DNA of 40,135 bases from NCBI GenBank assembly GCA_030550715.1, contig JAUQOU010000016.1:1-40135 (forward strand). The letters are read 5' to 3'. Positions 24,973 to 33,553 of the stretch are shown here, piece by piece (positions within the stretch are counted from its first letter, which is position 1; every line of letters starts with the position of its first letter). Under the pieces are notes generated by a model. It was not told where the DNA came from and did no database searches. It saw nothing but the letters and a program-made list of their open reading frames with translations. Source of the stretch: a bacterium. GTDB taxonomy: Bacteria > Calescibacteriota > Calescibacteriia > Calescibacteriales > Calescibacteriaceae. Position numbers and translations under genes: made by a program.

Positions 24973-27111
24973 ATGAAGTTAAATTCGCTCAGAGTAAAAA
25001 TAATAGGTACATTTTTTGTGGTAATAATTCTGCTTTCAATAATAATCGGAAGTGTAATATACATCAATTTCAGGGAGCTATTCAAGGAGCAGATAAATTC
25101 AAAGGGGAGTCAAATATCTGAATTCCTTAACAAGCACTCATCAATAACATACGGCTTTTTACAGGAAGATAAGCTCCTTCTTTCAGAAGTCATAGAACTT
25201 TTTATGAAAGATAAAGATGTGGTTTTCTCGGCAGCAGTAAAACCCAACGGAGATATAATAGTATACAAAACGAAAGATGAAAAAATAGTCGATGACCTTA
25301 TATGGTTCATCAAAAGGTCGGTAAACAAAATCTTATCATCTGACTCACAAGCTCTCAAAAAGCAGATATTAGAAAAGAAAACAACAACAGGAGAAGAAGT
25401 AATAGTTTTCCTTGACCCAGTAAAGATTACCAGAGAGGAACTCCCTATATTAGGAGAAGGTGAAAAAAAAGAAACAATAAAAGGTTTTACAGTTCTAGCT
25501 GTCTCAATGAGAAACTTTGAATCGGAATTCACAAAGATAATAACGAATATCGGACTTTTGGGATTAGCTATAACAATAGGAATAATGATAATCTCCACGA
25601 TACTTCTCAATTCAAACATGGCTCCACTCAAAAGAATAAGAGATATATCTGAAAGAATTTCAAAAGAAGGAGACCTGACAGAAAAACCAAAAATAGAAAC
25701 CATGGACGAAATCGGAGAAATCGCGGCTTCATTCGCAAACATGATAGACATACTCAAAGATGAAATAGAAAAGATAAGAAACTCGTCTTTGCGATTTATT
25801 TCTATATCAAGAGATATTCACAAAATGGCAGATAAAATGAAAACAAATTTCGCCTTTCAGGGAAAAGAAATAGGGAAAATCCTTGAATCTGTTGAAATGA
25901 TATACAACGATACATCTGAAATAAGCACAACTTTGGAAGAAGTCATGTCAGACATAAGAAAATTAGAAACCGAAACAAAAAGAGGAAAAATAGAAATATC
26001 AGAATTAGAAAAAAGAGTAGAAAATATATATGAATCACTAAAAGAAGTTCTAGAAAAATTCCAGAATGTTGTAAAAACATATAAAGATATTCCGTCAGTA
26101 CTTGAAATGAGCAAGGAGTGGACTTCAATTCAAGATAAAGTAAAATCAATAAAAAACATCATCGGAGATATTTCAGAAAGCATATCATTTTCAGAAACCT
26201 CAATGCAGAATATAAACGAAAGTTTTTATAACATACAGCAGGAGATAAACAGCATTGAAGAAGGCATATCAAAAATAATTCAAAGCAGAGATAAATTTGC
26301 GGGCGATTTTGAAATGATGAGGAAAATCATGGATTCTCTCAACGAACTGCTTTCAGAACTTCTTGAACTTATCGATGATACGAATCTCCTTGCGATAAAT
26401 GCACACATAGTCGCTTCACATGAAAAAGGAGAATCAGGAAAGGAATTCAGCATAATAGCAGAAGAAATAAAAGAAATATCAAAAAACATAGAAGAAAATG
26501 TAAAACTCATAAAACAAAATGTCAAGGAACTACATCAAATATCCCTCTCTCAAACCCAAATCGTAAAAAACAAATTTGAAAGCTACATTTCAGAAATAAT
26601 AACTTCAAAACAAAACATTGAAAATAATTTCAACAAAATCATGGGCTCTTACGGAGATATAGAAAGAAACTTCAAAGATATAAAAACCAAAATAGAAAAT
26701 ATCAGAGATTTCTCGTTCAAAATAGAGTATGTAATGAAAAACATTCAAGAAAACCTCAACAGCATAGAGGACTTCACGAGAACAATACAAAACTTTCTCT
26801 ACTCCTGTCAAAACGAGCTCGAAACAAAATCAAATGAGATAAAGGAAATCACAAACCTCATATCCGAAGCAGGAAAAATGTGCAACTTCATTATGGAAAA
26901 CATATCAAAAATAAATGAAAATACAAAGTCAGCAAAAGATAAAATAGAACAGCAATATAACAGAATAGATGAAGTGAGAAAATCAGTATCTGAACTTGAA
27001 GCATCCTCTAACGAGATAATAAAATTTGTGCTTATGAGTCAGGCAAAAACTCAGGAAATTCTGAAAATAGCAAAATCACTTGAAGAACTTGTAAAAAAAT
27101 TCAAAACATAA
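24973..27111 (+). CDS. Methyl-accepting chemotaxis-type receptor, divergent
   Basis: This 712-residue membrane protein has a first transmembrane segment near residues 9-32, a periplasmic sensor of about 155 residues, a second segment (LGLAITIGIMIISTILL), a HAMP domain (MAPLKRIRDISERISK, DEIGEIAASF), and a very long coiled coil. The hairpin tip near residue 475 is recognisable but divergent: DDTNLLAINAHIVASHEKG followed by FSIIAEEIKEISKNIEE. MCP tips normally bind CheA and CheW. No che genes are in the window, and the substitutions (HIVASHEK for AIEAARAG) raise doubt about kinase coupling. It may feed a dedicated motility or second-messenger pathway. Confidence 0.85.
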   Translation: MKLNSLRVKIIGTFFVVIILLSIIIGSVIYINFRELFKEQINSKGSQISEFLNKHSSITYGFLQEDKLLLSEVIELFMKDKDVVFSAAVKPNGDIIVYKTKDEKIVDDLIWFIKRSVNKILSSDSQALKKQILEKKTTTGEEVIVFLDPVKITREELPILGEGEKKETIKGFTVLAVSMRNFESEFTKIITNIGLLGLAITIGIMIISTILLNSNMAPLKRIRDISERISKEGDLTEKPKIETMDEIGEIAASFANMIDILKDEIEKIRNSSLRFISISRDIHKMADKMKTNFAFQGKEIGKILESVEMIYNDTSEISTTLEEVMSDIRKLETETKRGKIEISELEKRVENIYESLKEVLEKFQNVVKTYKDIPSVLEMSKEWTSIQDKVKSIKNIIGDISESISFSETSMQNINESFYNIQQEINSIEEGISKIIQSRDKFAGDFEMMRKIMDSLNELLSELLELIDDTNLLAINAHIVASHEKGESGKEFSIIAEEIKEISKNIEENVKLIKQNVKELHQISLSQTQIVKNKFESYISEIITSKQNIENNFNKIMGSYGDIERNFKDIKTKIENIRDFSFKIEYVMKNIQENLNSIEDFTRTIQNFLYSCQNELETKSNEIKEITNLISEAGKMCNFIMENISKINENTKSAKDKIEQQYNRIDEVRKSVSELEASSNEIIKFVLMSQAKTQEILKIAKSLEELVKKFKT

Positions 27112-27167
27112 ATTCAAAAACACCATCACGCCATAGATAATGTATCGCATCCTGAACCCAAAAATTG

Positions 27168-27173
27168 TAAAAT
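27168..27173 (+). promoter_or_regulatory. -10-like TAAAAT seven bases before the start codon
   Basis: It occurs within TTGTAAAATT, the same decamer as before the Xer gene. The distance predicts a leaderless transcript for the small beta-barrel gene. No -35 hexamer is evident. Confidence 0.4.
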
Positions 27174-27180
27174 TATTTTT

Positions 27181-27807
27181 ATGTTCTGTCAGGTAATAGC
27201 TCTTATTGGATTCCTCGCAGGTGGTGGAGTCATTACACCTCAAATTGGAACTTTTGACCTCGGGGGTTTCGTTTACTTTTCAATGTTTGACTCAAACAAA
27301 ACCGAAACGATAAAAAATCCCATCTCCTCACTTGGTATATCCGCAAGGTTCGGATACTCGTTCCTTGATGAGCTATTTTCATATGTATTCGTCGGAGTAA
27401 GAAATATGCCTCCCATAGATTACATCCCTACACTTAACCAGTTCGGGCTTGGAGCTAAAATTTCCTTCCTCTCAAAAGAAAGAGATGTAAATATAAATCT
27501 TGACTCACACATGGAAATATCTCCCTTTCTCAAAGATACCAAAAAGGTCTTCCCTAACAATGTATTCTGGCAAATAACACCTACGATGAGTTTTAGGACT
27601 CAATTTTACCTCGTATATGTGGGCGTGGGATACAAGGACTTCATGATAAAGTTAGAAAACGGAGAAGTTTTAAAGAGCAGAAATGAATCAAAATTTTTCG
27701 TCGTAGTAGGTGGAGATTACTACCTTAATCCACAAACATACCTTACATTAGAACTCCATTCATTTGGACAAAGCTTTATAACAGGCGGAATATCCCACAG
27801 ATTCTGA
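27181..27807 (+). CDS. Small predicted outer-membrane beta-barrel protein, unknown function
   Basis: The 208 residues start with a short hydrophobic, signal-like segment and continue as amphipathic beta strands rich in Gly, Phe and Tyr. The chain ends in GGISHRF, a terminal phenylalanine with alternating hydrophobic positions, the usual signal for BAM-dependent outer-membrane insertion. I do not recognise a named family. It stands between the receptor and a glycosyltransferase, each with its own spacer, and is probably monocistronic. Confidence 0.68.
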   Translation: MFCQVIALIGFLAGGGVITPQIGTFDLGGFVYFSMFDSNKTETIKNPISSLGISARFGYSFLDELFSYVFVGVRNMPPIDYIPTLNQFGLGAKISFLSKERDVNINLDSHMEISPFLKDTKKVFPNNVFWQITPTMSFRTQFYLVYVGVGYKDFMIKLENGEVLKSRNESKFFVVVGGDYYLNPQTYLTLELHSFGQSFITGGISHRF

Positions 27808-27843
27808 TAATGGCTTTCAGAAAAACTAATATTTCATCAAAAG

Positions 27844-27849
27844 TATAAA
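27844..27849 (+). promoter_or_regulatory. -10-like TATAAA before the first glycosyltransferase
   Basis: TATAAA lies 18 bases upstream of the ATG. There is no convincing -35 or Shine-Dalgarno sequence. Confidence 0.28.
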
Positions 27850-27867
27850 AGCGCTTTTCTCAAAAAT

Positions 27868-29028
27868 ATGTCAGGTGAAGAAAAAAGAAAAATTATTCTG
27901 GTATCGGATAGCTTCCCCCCTGTACCAAGCGGTGTTTCAAAACACTCATTCTTTCTTGCAAAAAAACTACTCGAGAGTAACTTTGAAGTTGTTGTAATAA
28001 CAGGAGGAACAAAACATAAACCCCCCGAAGAAATAGAAATAGAAAAACTTGGCGGAAAGGTTATGAGGTTCGGAAAACTTATCCATGTTTATGCGAACGG
28101 AACAAGATGCTACATAACACTCATTTCTCCTATTGATATATTCAGAATGAAAAAATTTTTCTCATCTTATGAATGCGATGCGGTAATACTTCAAGGTCCT
28201 CTTGGATTGACTCTCCCATACCCGGCAACAGCATTCGCAAAGACAAAAAAATTCGTCGGAATATTTCACTCGGTAACAGAAAAACCAAACTTGGGATATA
28301 TTCTCTTCAAGAATTTTATGAAACCCTTTTTAAAAAAGATAGATGTGAAAATTGCTGTCTCAAAGCTAGCGCAAAACGAAATAGAAAAATACTTCGGAAA
28401 ACAGGATATGAAAATAATACCGCCCGGAATAGATACAGAAATTTATTCACCTCACAGAGCTGAAAAGAAAAAAGATTCGGTAAATATGCTTTTTGTCGGA
28501 AGGCTTGATGAGAGGAAAGGAATTGACATACTTCTTTCTGCGTTCCGAAAAGTAAAAAAGTTCGGGATTAAAAACGGGAAAAAACTCCCCCTGAAACTCA
28601 AAATAGTAGGAGACGGACCTATGAGAAATATCGTAGAGAAAGAAAAAACACGAGAAAAGAATATAGAATTTGAGGGATTCGTACCGGAGAAAATTCTTCC
28701 CGAAATCTATGCTTCTTCTGATTTCTGTGTTTTTCCGTCAAAAGGTGGAGAAAGCTTCGGAATTGTCCTTATAGAAAGTATGGCTTGCGCATCTCCTCCC
28801 ATCGCCTCAAATATAAAAGGTTATAAAGATGTAATTGAAGATGGGAAAACAGGAATGCTGTTTTCAAACCAAGAAGAACTAATCAAAAAAATAGAATTGA
28901 TGAGCTTTGATGAAAAGATAAGAGAAGAAATATCAAAGAACGCACTTGAAAATTCAAAAAGATACGAATGGAACAAAATAACCCAAGAAATAATCCGAGA
29001 GATAGAAAACCGAAAATCTAATCCTTAA
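27868..29028 (+). CDS. Glycosyltransferase family 4 (GT-B), PimA-like
   Basis: This 386-residue cytoplasmic or membrane-associated enzyme transfers a sugar from a nucleotide-sugar donor. The N-terminal Rossmann domain carries DSFPPVPSGVSKHSFFLAKKL; the C-terminal donor domain has NMLFVGRLDERKGIDILL and the E-x7-E motif in GESFGIVLIESMAC. It most resembles phosphatidylinositol mannosyltransferase-type and similar lipid glycosyltransferases, but donor and acceptor cannot be assigned. Its stop is three bases from that of a second glycosyltransferase on the other strand, so the two 3' ends nearly meet. Confidence 0.9.
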   Translation: MSGEEKRKIILVSDSFPPVPSGVSKHSFFLAKKLLESNFEVVVITGGTKHKPPEEIEIEKLGGKVMRFGKLIHVYANGTRCYITLISPIDIFRMKKFFSSYECDAVILQGPLGLTLPYPATAFAKTKKFVGIFHSVTEKPNLGYILFKNFMKPFLKKIDVKIAVSKLAQNEIEKYFGKQDMKIIPPGIDTEIYSPHRAEKKKDSVNMLFVGRLDERKGIDILLSAFRKVKKFGIKNGKKLPLKLKIVGDGPMRNIVEKEKTREKNIEFEGFVPEKILPEIYASSDFCVFPSKGGESFGIVLIESMACASPPIASNIKGYKDVIEDGKTGMLFSNQEELIKKIELMSFDEKIREEISKNALENSKRYEWNKITQEIIREIENRKSNP

Positions 29029-29031
29029 AAA

Positions 29032-30195
29032 TCATCTGCTCAAAACATTTCTGAAAAGTTCAGCATATTTCATAGATATTTCTTTCCAGGAATAACTCTC
29101 TCTTGCTCTGCTTTTTGCTCTGCTCTTCATTTCAGAAATTTTCTCTTCATCTAATTTCACAACTTCTACCAATATCTTCTCAAGTTCAGATTCAGAAGAA
29201 AAATAAAAACCGCAATCCCCCAGAACTTCTCTATTAGATGGTGTATCATAAGAAATTATCAGAGAACCTATTGACATCTGCTCAACAAGCACAGGATGAG
29301 TCCCCCCAACAGTTGCACATAGCACAAAAGAAAAAGCGTTTTGAGAAAGTTTTATGTAAGATGACGAAAACTGATAACCTGTGAAAACAATTGAATCACA
29401 ACCTTTGCTCAACCCTCTCAGATAATCTTTATAGAGCGTTTCATAAGGAGCATCTCCAACAATAACCAGCTTGAAATCCTTCGGCAACCTATCTTTTGCT
29501 CTCTTAAAAGCACTTATGAGAACGTGCGGAGAATTCTCCGGAACCAATCTCCCCACAAAAAGAAAATACTTTCTCCTTTCAATTCCAAATTTACTCAAAA
29601 ACTCCTCATCATCTCCAAGAAGTTCTGCTCTTTTCAAATCATCTTCTTCAAGTCCTCCGTAAGGTATATAAACTATCTTATGAGATGGACAAAATTTCTC
29701 GTAATACTTTTTTACTTCAAGAGCATCAGCGACTATAATATCTGCAAATTTACCAGCAATTTTTTCAGATAACCTGAGATAAAAAGAAGAAATTTTCCCC
29801 CATTTTTTTCTTCTCCAATCCTCACCATCAACATTCAAAATAGTTTTTATACCGAACGCCTTGAAAAAAGGTAAGACCGCCGAATTCCCAACAATACATA
29901 TCAGAGCAATATCAAAACTCAAAGAGTAGTAGAGCGAATACAGAAAAGATAAAAACGTGTGAGATAATGTATCAAGATGTTTTTGAGGAAGAGACGGAAG
30001 AGAAATAACTTTCGCTCCCTTGAAATACCTAAAAGGATAGCGGAGATAATTTGACCTGTTGAATACTGTTATCTCGAAATCTGGTTCAGAAGAAAGATGC
30101 TTTATAAGTTTATCGTAGAATGTTTCAAAACCTGAGTAGCTCGCAGGAACACCACGGGTCCCAAAAAAACCTATCCTTATCTTATCGCCTCTCAT
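29032..30195 (-). CDS. Glycosyltransferase with DUF1972 domain, rhamnosyltransferase-like
   Basis: The N-terminal DUF1972 signature IGFFGTRGVPASYSGFETF marks the family of Cps2T-type polysaccharide rhamnosyltransferases. A GT4 donor domain follows (FLFVGRLVPENSPHVLISAF, VEQMSIGSLIISYDTPSN). The ATG at 30193-30195 overlaps the upstream oppF stop as ATGA, which fixes the start (387 residues) and implies translational coupling; a longer TTG-like start upstream is therefore not needed. It probably acts in surface polysaccharide or lipopolysaccharide assembly. Confidence 0.9.
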   Translation of the reverse strand: MRGDKIRIGFFGTRGVPASYSGFETFYDKLIKHLSSEPDFEITVFNRSNYLRYPFRYFKGAKVISLPSLPQKHLDTLSHTFLSFLYSLYYSLSFDIALICIVGNSAVLPFFKAFGIKTILNVDGEDWRRKKWGKISSFYLRLSEKIAGKFADIIVADALEVKKYYEKFCPSHKIVYIPYGGLEEDDLKRAELLGDDEEFLSKFGIERRKYFLFVGRLVPENSPHVLISAFKRAKDRLPKDFKLVIVGDAPYETLYKDYLRGLSKGCDSIVFTGYQFSSSYIKLSQNAFSFVLCATVGGTHPVLVEQMSIGSLIISYDTPSNREVLGDCGFYFSSESELEKILVEVVKLDEEKISEMKSRAKSRARESYSWKEISMKYAELFRNVLSR

Positions 30196-31163
30196 ATTTT
30201 TCCAGCAAAGTGGCACAAAACCTTTCTTCCATTAACTTCAACAAAAGGGGGTTCCTCCTCGCAAATTTTTTGTTTGAAAGGACATCTTTCTGCAAAATTA
30301 CAGCCCCTTGTATTTGAAAACCGATAAGATACCTCGCCTATATCTCTTTCAAGAAGTTGATATCTCCCCTCATTGATAACCCTTCTGAAATCAATGACGG
30401 AGTTGAGAAGAAACCTTGTGTAAGGATGAAGTGGATTTGAGATAATATCATCTTTTTTTCCTATCTCTACAATTTTACCAAGATACATCACAGCTACCCT
30501 ATCGGCATAAGCTTTTATGGTGCTTATATCATGACTTATAAAAATTATGCTTAATTTCTGCTCTCTTCTTATCTTTTCAAGGAGTTCAAGGATTTGAGCT
30601 CTGACAGATACATCAAGCGAAGAGGTCGGCTCATCGGCAACAAGCAGTTTCGGTCTTACCGCTATCGCTCTTGCAATAGCTACCCTCTGCCTCTGCCCGC
30701 CTGAAAGCTCATCTGGATACCTCTCCGCAAAATCAGGAGAAAGCCCACAAGAAATAAGCAAATCATCTAAAATATCCTTCCACATATTTTTCGGAGCAAT
30801 CTTATGAATCGCAACCCCCTCAAGAATTAAATCCTTCACCTTCATCTTTGGATTCAAAGAAGAAAAAGGATTTTGAAATATCATCTGAATATTCCTTCTC
30901 ATCTCACCTTTTAATTTTTCAAAAGTTATATCCTTCCCTTCAAATATGATTTTTCCGGAGTCAGGTTGAATAAGTTTTACAATTATCTTTCCAAGAGTTG
31001 TTTTCCCGCATCCTGATTCTCCTATAAGTCCGAAAAACTCTCCCGCTTTCACATCAAAAGATACATCGTCAACGGCTCTTATAAATAACGGTTTGAAAAA
31101 TTCAGATAAATTTCTTCTCACAGGAAAATATTTCTTTATACTCTCTATCTTCAGAATATCCAT
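30192..31163 (-). CDS. oppF: Oligopeptide/dipeptide ABC transporter ATP-binding protein, OppF/DppF type
   Basis: The 323-residue ATPase has Walker A GESGCGKTTLGK, Q-loop FQNPFSSLNPKM, signature LSGGQRQRVAIARAI, Walker B LLVADEPTSSLD and H-loop FISHD. It ends with the oligopeptide-transporter C-terminal domain with clustered cysteines (GCNFAERCPFKQKICEEEPP). It should energise uptake of peptides as part of an OppBCDF complex. No permease, OppD or binding protein is adjacent, so partners are elsewhere. It overlaps the downstream DUF1972 glycosyltransferase by four bases. GGTG five bases before the ATG may serve as ribosome site. Confidence 0.93.
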   Translation of the reverse strand: MDILKIESIKKYFPVRRNLSEFFKPLFIRAVDDVSFDVKAGEFFGLIGESGCGKTTLGKIIVKLIQPDSGKIIFEGKDITFEKLKGEMRRNIQMIFQNPFSSLNPKMKVKDLILEGVAIHKIAPKNMWKDILDDLLISCGLSPDFAERYPDELSGGQRQRVAIARAIAVRPKLLVADEPTSSLDVSVRAQILELLEKIRREQKLSIIFISHDISTIKAYADRVAVMYLGKIVEIGKKDDIISNPLHPYTRFLLNSVIDFRRVINEGRYQLLERDIGEVSYRFSNTRGCNFAERCPFKQKICEEEPPFVEVNGRKVLCHFAGKI

Positions 31164-31206
31164 CTTTCACCAATAATATAAAGTATCTGAACTTTATTGA
31201 GAATTG

Positions 31207-31212
31207 TAAAAT
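31207..31212 (+). promoter_or_regulatory. -10-like TAAAAT six bases before the GTG start
   Basis: It occurs within TTGTAAAATT. The expected transcription start falls on the GTG of the recombinase gene. No clear -35 is seen. Confidence 0.4.
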
Positions 31213-31218
31213 TTTAAA

Positions 31219-32130
31219 GTGTTGAGAGAAAACAATCTGAAAAAAAACAATTCTAACCCAAGCGAAGAGAAACTGATAAAGGAATTCGAAACCTATCTCT
31301 TTTTTGTCCTCGGAAGAAGCAGAAACACAATCAACTCATACATAAAAGACCTGAAACAAATATTTGAATTCATCAATCCTGATAATCTGGACGAAAATAA
31401 AATATCTGACTTTATAAACGAAATGAAAAATCTATACGATACAACAAGCATAAACAGAAAGCTATCAGCACTCAGAACCTTCGTAAAATTTCTCGTGAGA
31501 AAAGATGAAAAGTTTTCTCATCTTATGAAGATTATAAAAAAGGTAAAGAATTTGAAGGACCTGCGAGAGCCACCATCTGTTCCATCAGAAGAAACAATAA
31601 TATCAAAAATTGAAAGTATAGAAGAAGGAGAAGATACCTTTTCCGCAAGGAGAGATAAAGCAATCTTGGAACTGCTATATGGTTCTGGACTTCGTGTATC
31701 AGAACTCATAAATCTCAAAACAGAAGACCTCTCTCTTATGAAAAAGGGAGTGATAAAAGTTGAAGGTAAAGGAAAAAAAGAAAGGTTCGTTCCCGTAAGC
31801 TCAAAAGCAATATCTGTGATAGAAAAATACCTTGAAGTCAGAAAAGCAAAAACCGACTTCCTTTTTGTGAATAAAAAAGGAAAGAAATTAACTAGACAAG
31901 GCATCTGGTTTATACTGAAAAAATACGGGTTTTATCCTCATCTCCTGCGGCACTCATTTGCAACACATCTTGTATCAAAAGGAGCAGATATAAGGGCAGT
32001 CCAGATAATGCTCGGACATTCAAATCTCTCAACAACTCAAATATACACCAAGGTATCTCCGAAAACTCTTGAAGAAGCAGTTGAGAGATTTCACCCACTG
32101 TCAAAGAAAATAAAAAAAAGAGAAAGTTGA
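31219..32130 (+). CDS. xerD: Tyrosine recombinase, XerC/XerD type
   Basis: This 303-residue recombinase has the N-terminal SAM-like DNA-binding domain (RSRNTINSYIKDLKQ) and all catalytic residues: Arg159 (SGLRVSEL), Lys184 (GKGKKERFVPV), His241 and Arg244 (HLLRHSFATH), His267 (LGHSNL) and nucleophile Tyr276 (QIYTKVS). It probably resolves chromosome dimers at dif. XerC and XerD cannot be told apart here, and the symbol is a best guess. The start may be GTG at 31219 or the next codon, TTG. No mobile-element genes flank it, which argues for the housekeeping role over an integrase. Confidence 0.9.
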   Translation: MLRENNLKKNNSNPSEEKLIKEFETYLFFVLGRSRNTINSYIKDLKQIFEFINPDNLDENKISDFINEMKNLYDTTSINRKLSALRTFVKFLVRKDEKFSHLMKIIKKVKNLKDLREPPSVPSEETIISKIESIEEGEDTFSARRDKAILELLYGSGLRVSELINLKTEDLSLMKKGVIKVEGKGKKERFVPVSSKAISVIEKYLEVRKAKTDFLFVNKKGKKLTRQGIWFILKKYGFYPHLLRHSFATHLVSKGADIRAVQIMLGHSNLSTTQIYTKVSPKTLEEAVERFHPLSKKIKKRES

Positions 32131-32147
32131 TATTTGGGCAAAAAATT

Positions 32148-33158
32148 TCATTGAGACCCCAACCTCATTTTTAGTATATCTTTAACGACAGAAACAACAA
32201 GCCAATCTGGCAAATAATTTTTATTCACAAGTTCATTCCACACCGCCTCTTTAATCAATTTTTCAAGTTCATCAATATCTTGAAACTTAACTTTCTGATA
32301 ACCTAATCTTTTGAGCAAAATTGATTCCGACCCCATATTTTCCTCTCTGAGGATGAAAGATGCTTTTTCTGAATATTCATAAAGTATTTTCATAAGTTTT
32401 TCTTGAGTAGATTTATCCATCTTATCAAAGACCTCTTTTCTCATTATTCCGCTTGCGGTGAGGTAAACAATAGGTTCTTCCATCATGAACTTGAAATCGT
32501 TCTGCCATCCAAGAACCAAAAGCACATAAGGAGTTCCAATCACAATATCTAATTCTTTTTTAAGTTTATCAACATCCCATATATTTGCTTTAACGGGTAT
32601 AACTCCGAAATTCTTTTTGAGAAAGTTGACCACTTCTTCCTCAATTGTGTGCCCCGCCCAAACCCAAAATGTTTTTCCCCTAAAATCTTCAAATTTCCTC
32701 AAAGGTGTTTTTGAAAAAAGGTAAACAAACCCTACCTCAGCTAACCCCGATATAACATAACCTTCTTCCTCGGCAAGCTTATTTAAAATGGTGAGCATTC
32801 TTCCCCTCAAAAAGTCCGCTTCTTTGAAATTTTTGACAAGAAAAGGTAGTTCAAGAACATCAAAGTATCTTGATATAGTTTTAAGCCCGTTCACGGTCAA
32901 TATAGCGCAATCTAACTTTTTATTCTTCAAAGCTTTTGCTATATCAACATCGTCTCCAAATGCATTTCCAGAAATCCAGACAACTTCGACCCCTACTTCA
33001 TTCCTAATTTTTTCAGCCCCCTCTTTCAATAGCTTGTCAAATAAACTTCCCGGTGGAGCTATTGAAGAGCATGTCACACGAATCCCGGAGAGAACCGAGC
33101 TATTGCCAAAACATAAAAATAAAAAAAATACCGCGAAAATCTTTCCAAATTTTATCAC
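32148..33158 (-). CDS. dctP: TRAP transporter solute-binding protein, DctP family
   Basis: The 336-residue protein has a signal peptide (FAVFFLFLCFGNSSVLSG) and the DctP fold (TCSSIAPPGS, KALKNKKLDCAILTVNGL, FRGKTFWVWAG, SGIMRKEVFDKM). Such proteins deliver organic acids to a DctQM permease in the inner membrane. No dctQ or dctM gene is nearby, so it is an orphan. The start is GTG; a TAAATT sits six bases before it. The ligand cannot be predicted. It converges with the recombinase gene, 17 bases apart. Confidence 0.9.
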   Translation of the reverse strand: MIKFGKIFAVFFLFLCFGNSSVLSGIRVTCSSIAPPGSLFDKLLKEGAEKIRNEVGVEVVWISGNAFGDDVDIAKALKNKKLDCAILTVNGLKTISRYFDVLELPFLVKNFKEADFLRGRMLTILNKLAEEEGYVISGLAEVGFVYLFSKTPLRKFEDFRGKTFWVWAGHTIEEEVVNFLKKNFGVIPVKANIWDVDKLKKELDIVIGTPYVLLVLGWQNDFKFMMEEPIVYLTASGIMRKEVFDKMDKSTQEKLMKILYEYSEKASFILREENMGSESILLKRLGYQKVKFQDIDELEKLIKEAVWNELVNKNYLPDWLVVSVVKDILKMRLGSQ

Positions 33159-33164
33159 AAAAAT

Positions 33165-33170
33165 AATTTA
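33165..33170 (-). promoter_or_regulatory. -10-like TAAATT six bases before the dctP start
   Basis: Minus-strand TAAATT is followed by six bases and then GTG. This again predicts a leaderless mRNA. No -35 is evident in the A/T-rich upstream sequence. Confidence 0.3.
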
Positions 33171-33223
33171 GCCAAAAAATAAAAAAAAGAAAAGTTTTTA
33201 GAGGTGATTGGACATCAAGGGCA

Positions 33224-33433
33224 TTGATGCTAAAATTGTTTTTCAAATCTCTTATGCTTCACGATTACATCGGCATTGATATTTCATATGAGTATGTTGA
33301 GTACGCAAAAAAGCGACTTGAAAAGGCAGAAGAAGAGAAATTCAGAGTTGTAAAAGAAATTTCAATGCATACTGTTGAACTGACATTTGAAGATAGAAAA
33401 TTAGCTGGTCTCTGGGATAAAAAAATAAAATAA
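33224..33433 (+). pseudogene. Remnant of a DNA (adenine/cytosine) methyltransferase, C-terminal end only
   Basis: The 69-codon frame contains HDYIGIDISYEYVEYAKKRL, matching the motif I region at the C-terminus of beta-class DNA methyltransferases (typically YIGIEINPEYVEIAKKRL). The upstream catalytic (D/N/S)PP(Y/W) motif and target-recognition parts are missing, because dctP occupies the DNA before it. The first possible starts are TTG then ATG. It is probably a decayed restriction-modification gene, although a small expressed protein cannot be ruled out. Confidence 0.6.
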
Positions 33434-33553
33434 ATAACCGAACGCTCTCTTCATATATATTTTCTGAAAAATAAGTTTTCTGTGTTAATATATAGTTTCT
33501 CCTAAAATCCTTAAAATTATTAAAAATCCTTTACGATTGATAATATATATATA

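Noticed and set aside
25110-25757. Long open frame on the minus strand opposite the receptor gene
   Set aside because: Purine-rich coding strands leave few stops on the opposite strand; the product is Ser/Ile/Phe-rich with no motif, and it overlaps a well-supported gene.
31219-32130. Recombinase as integrase of a mobile island with the methyltransferase fragment
   Set aside because: The protein matches housekeeping Xer, and no attachment repeats, tRNA or other mobile genes flank it.
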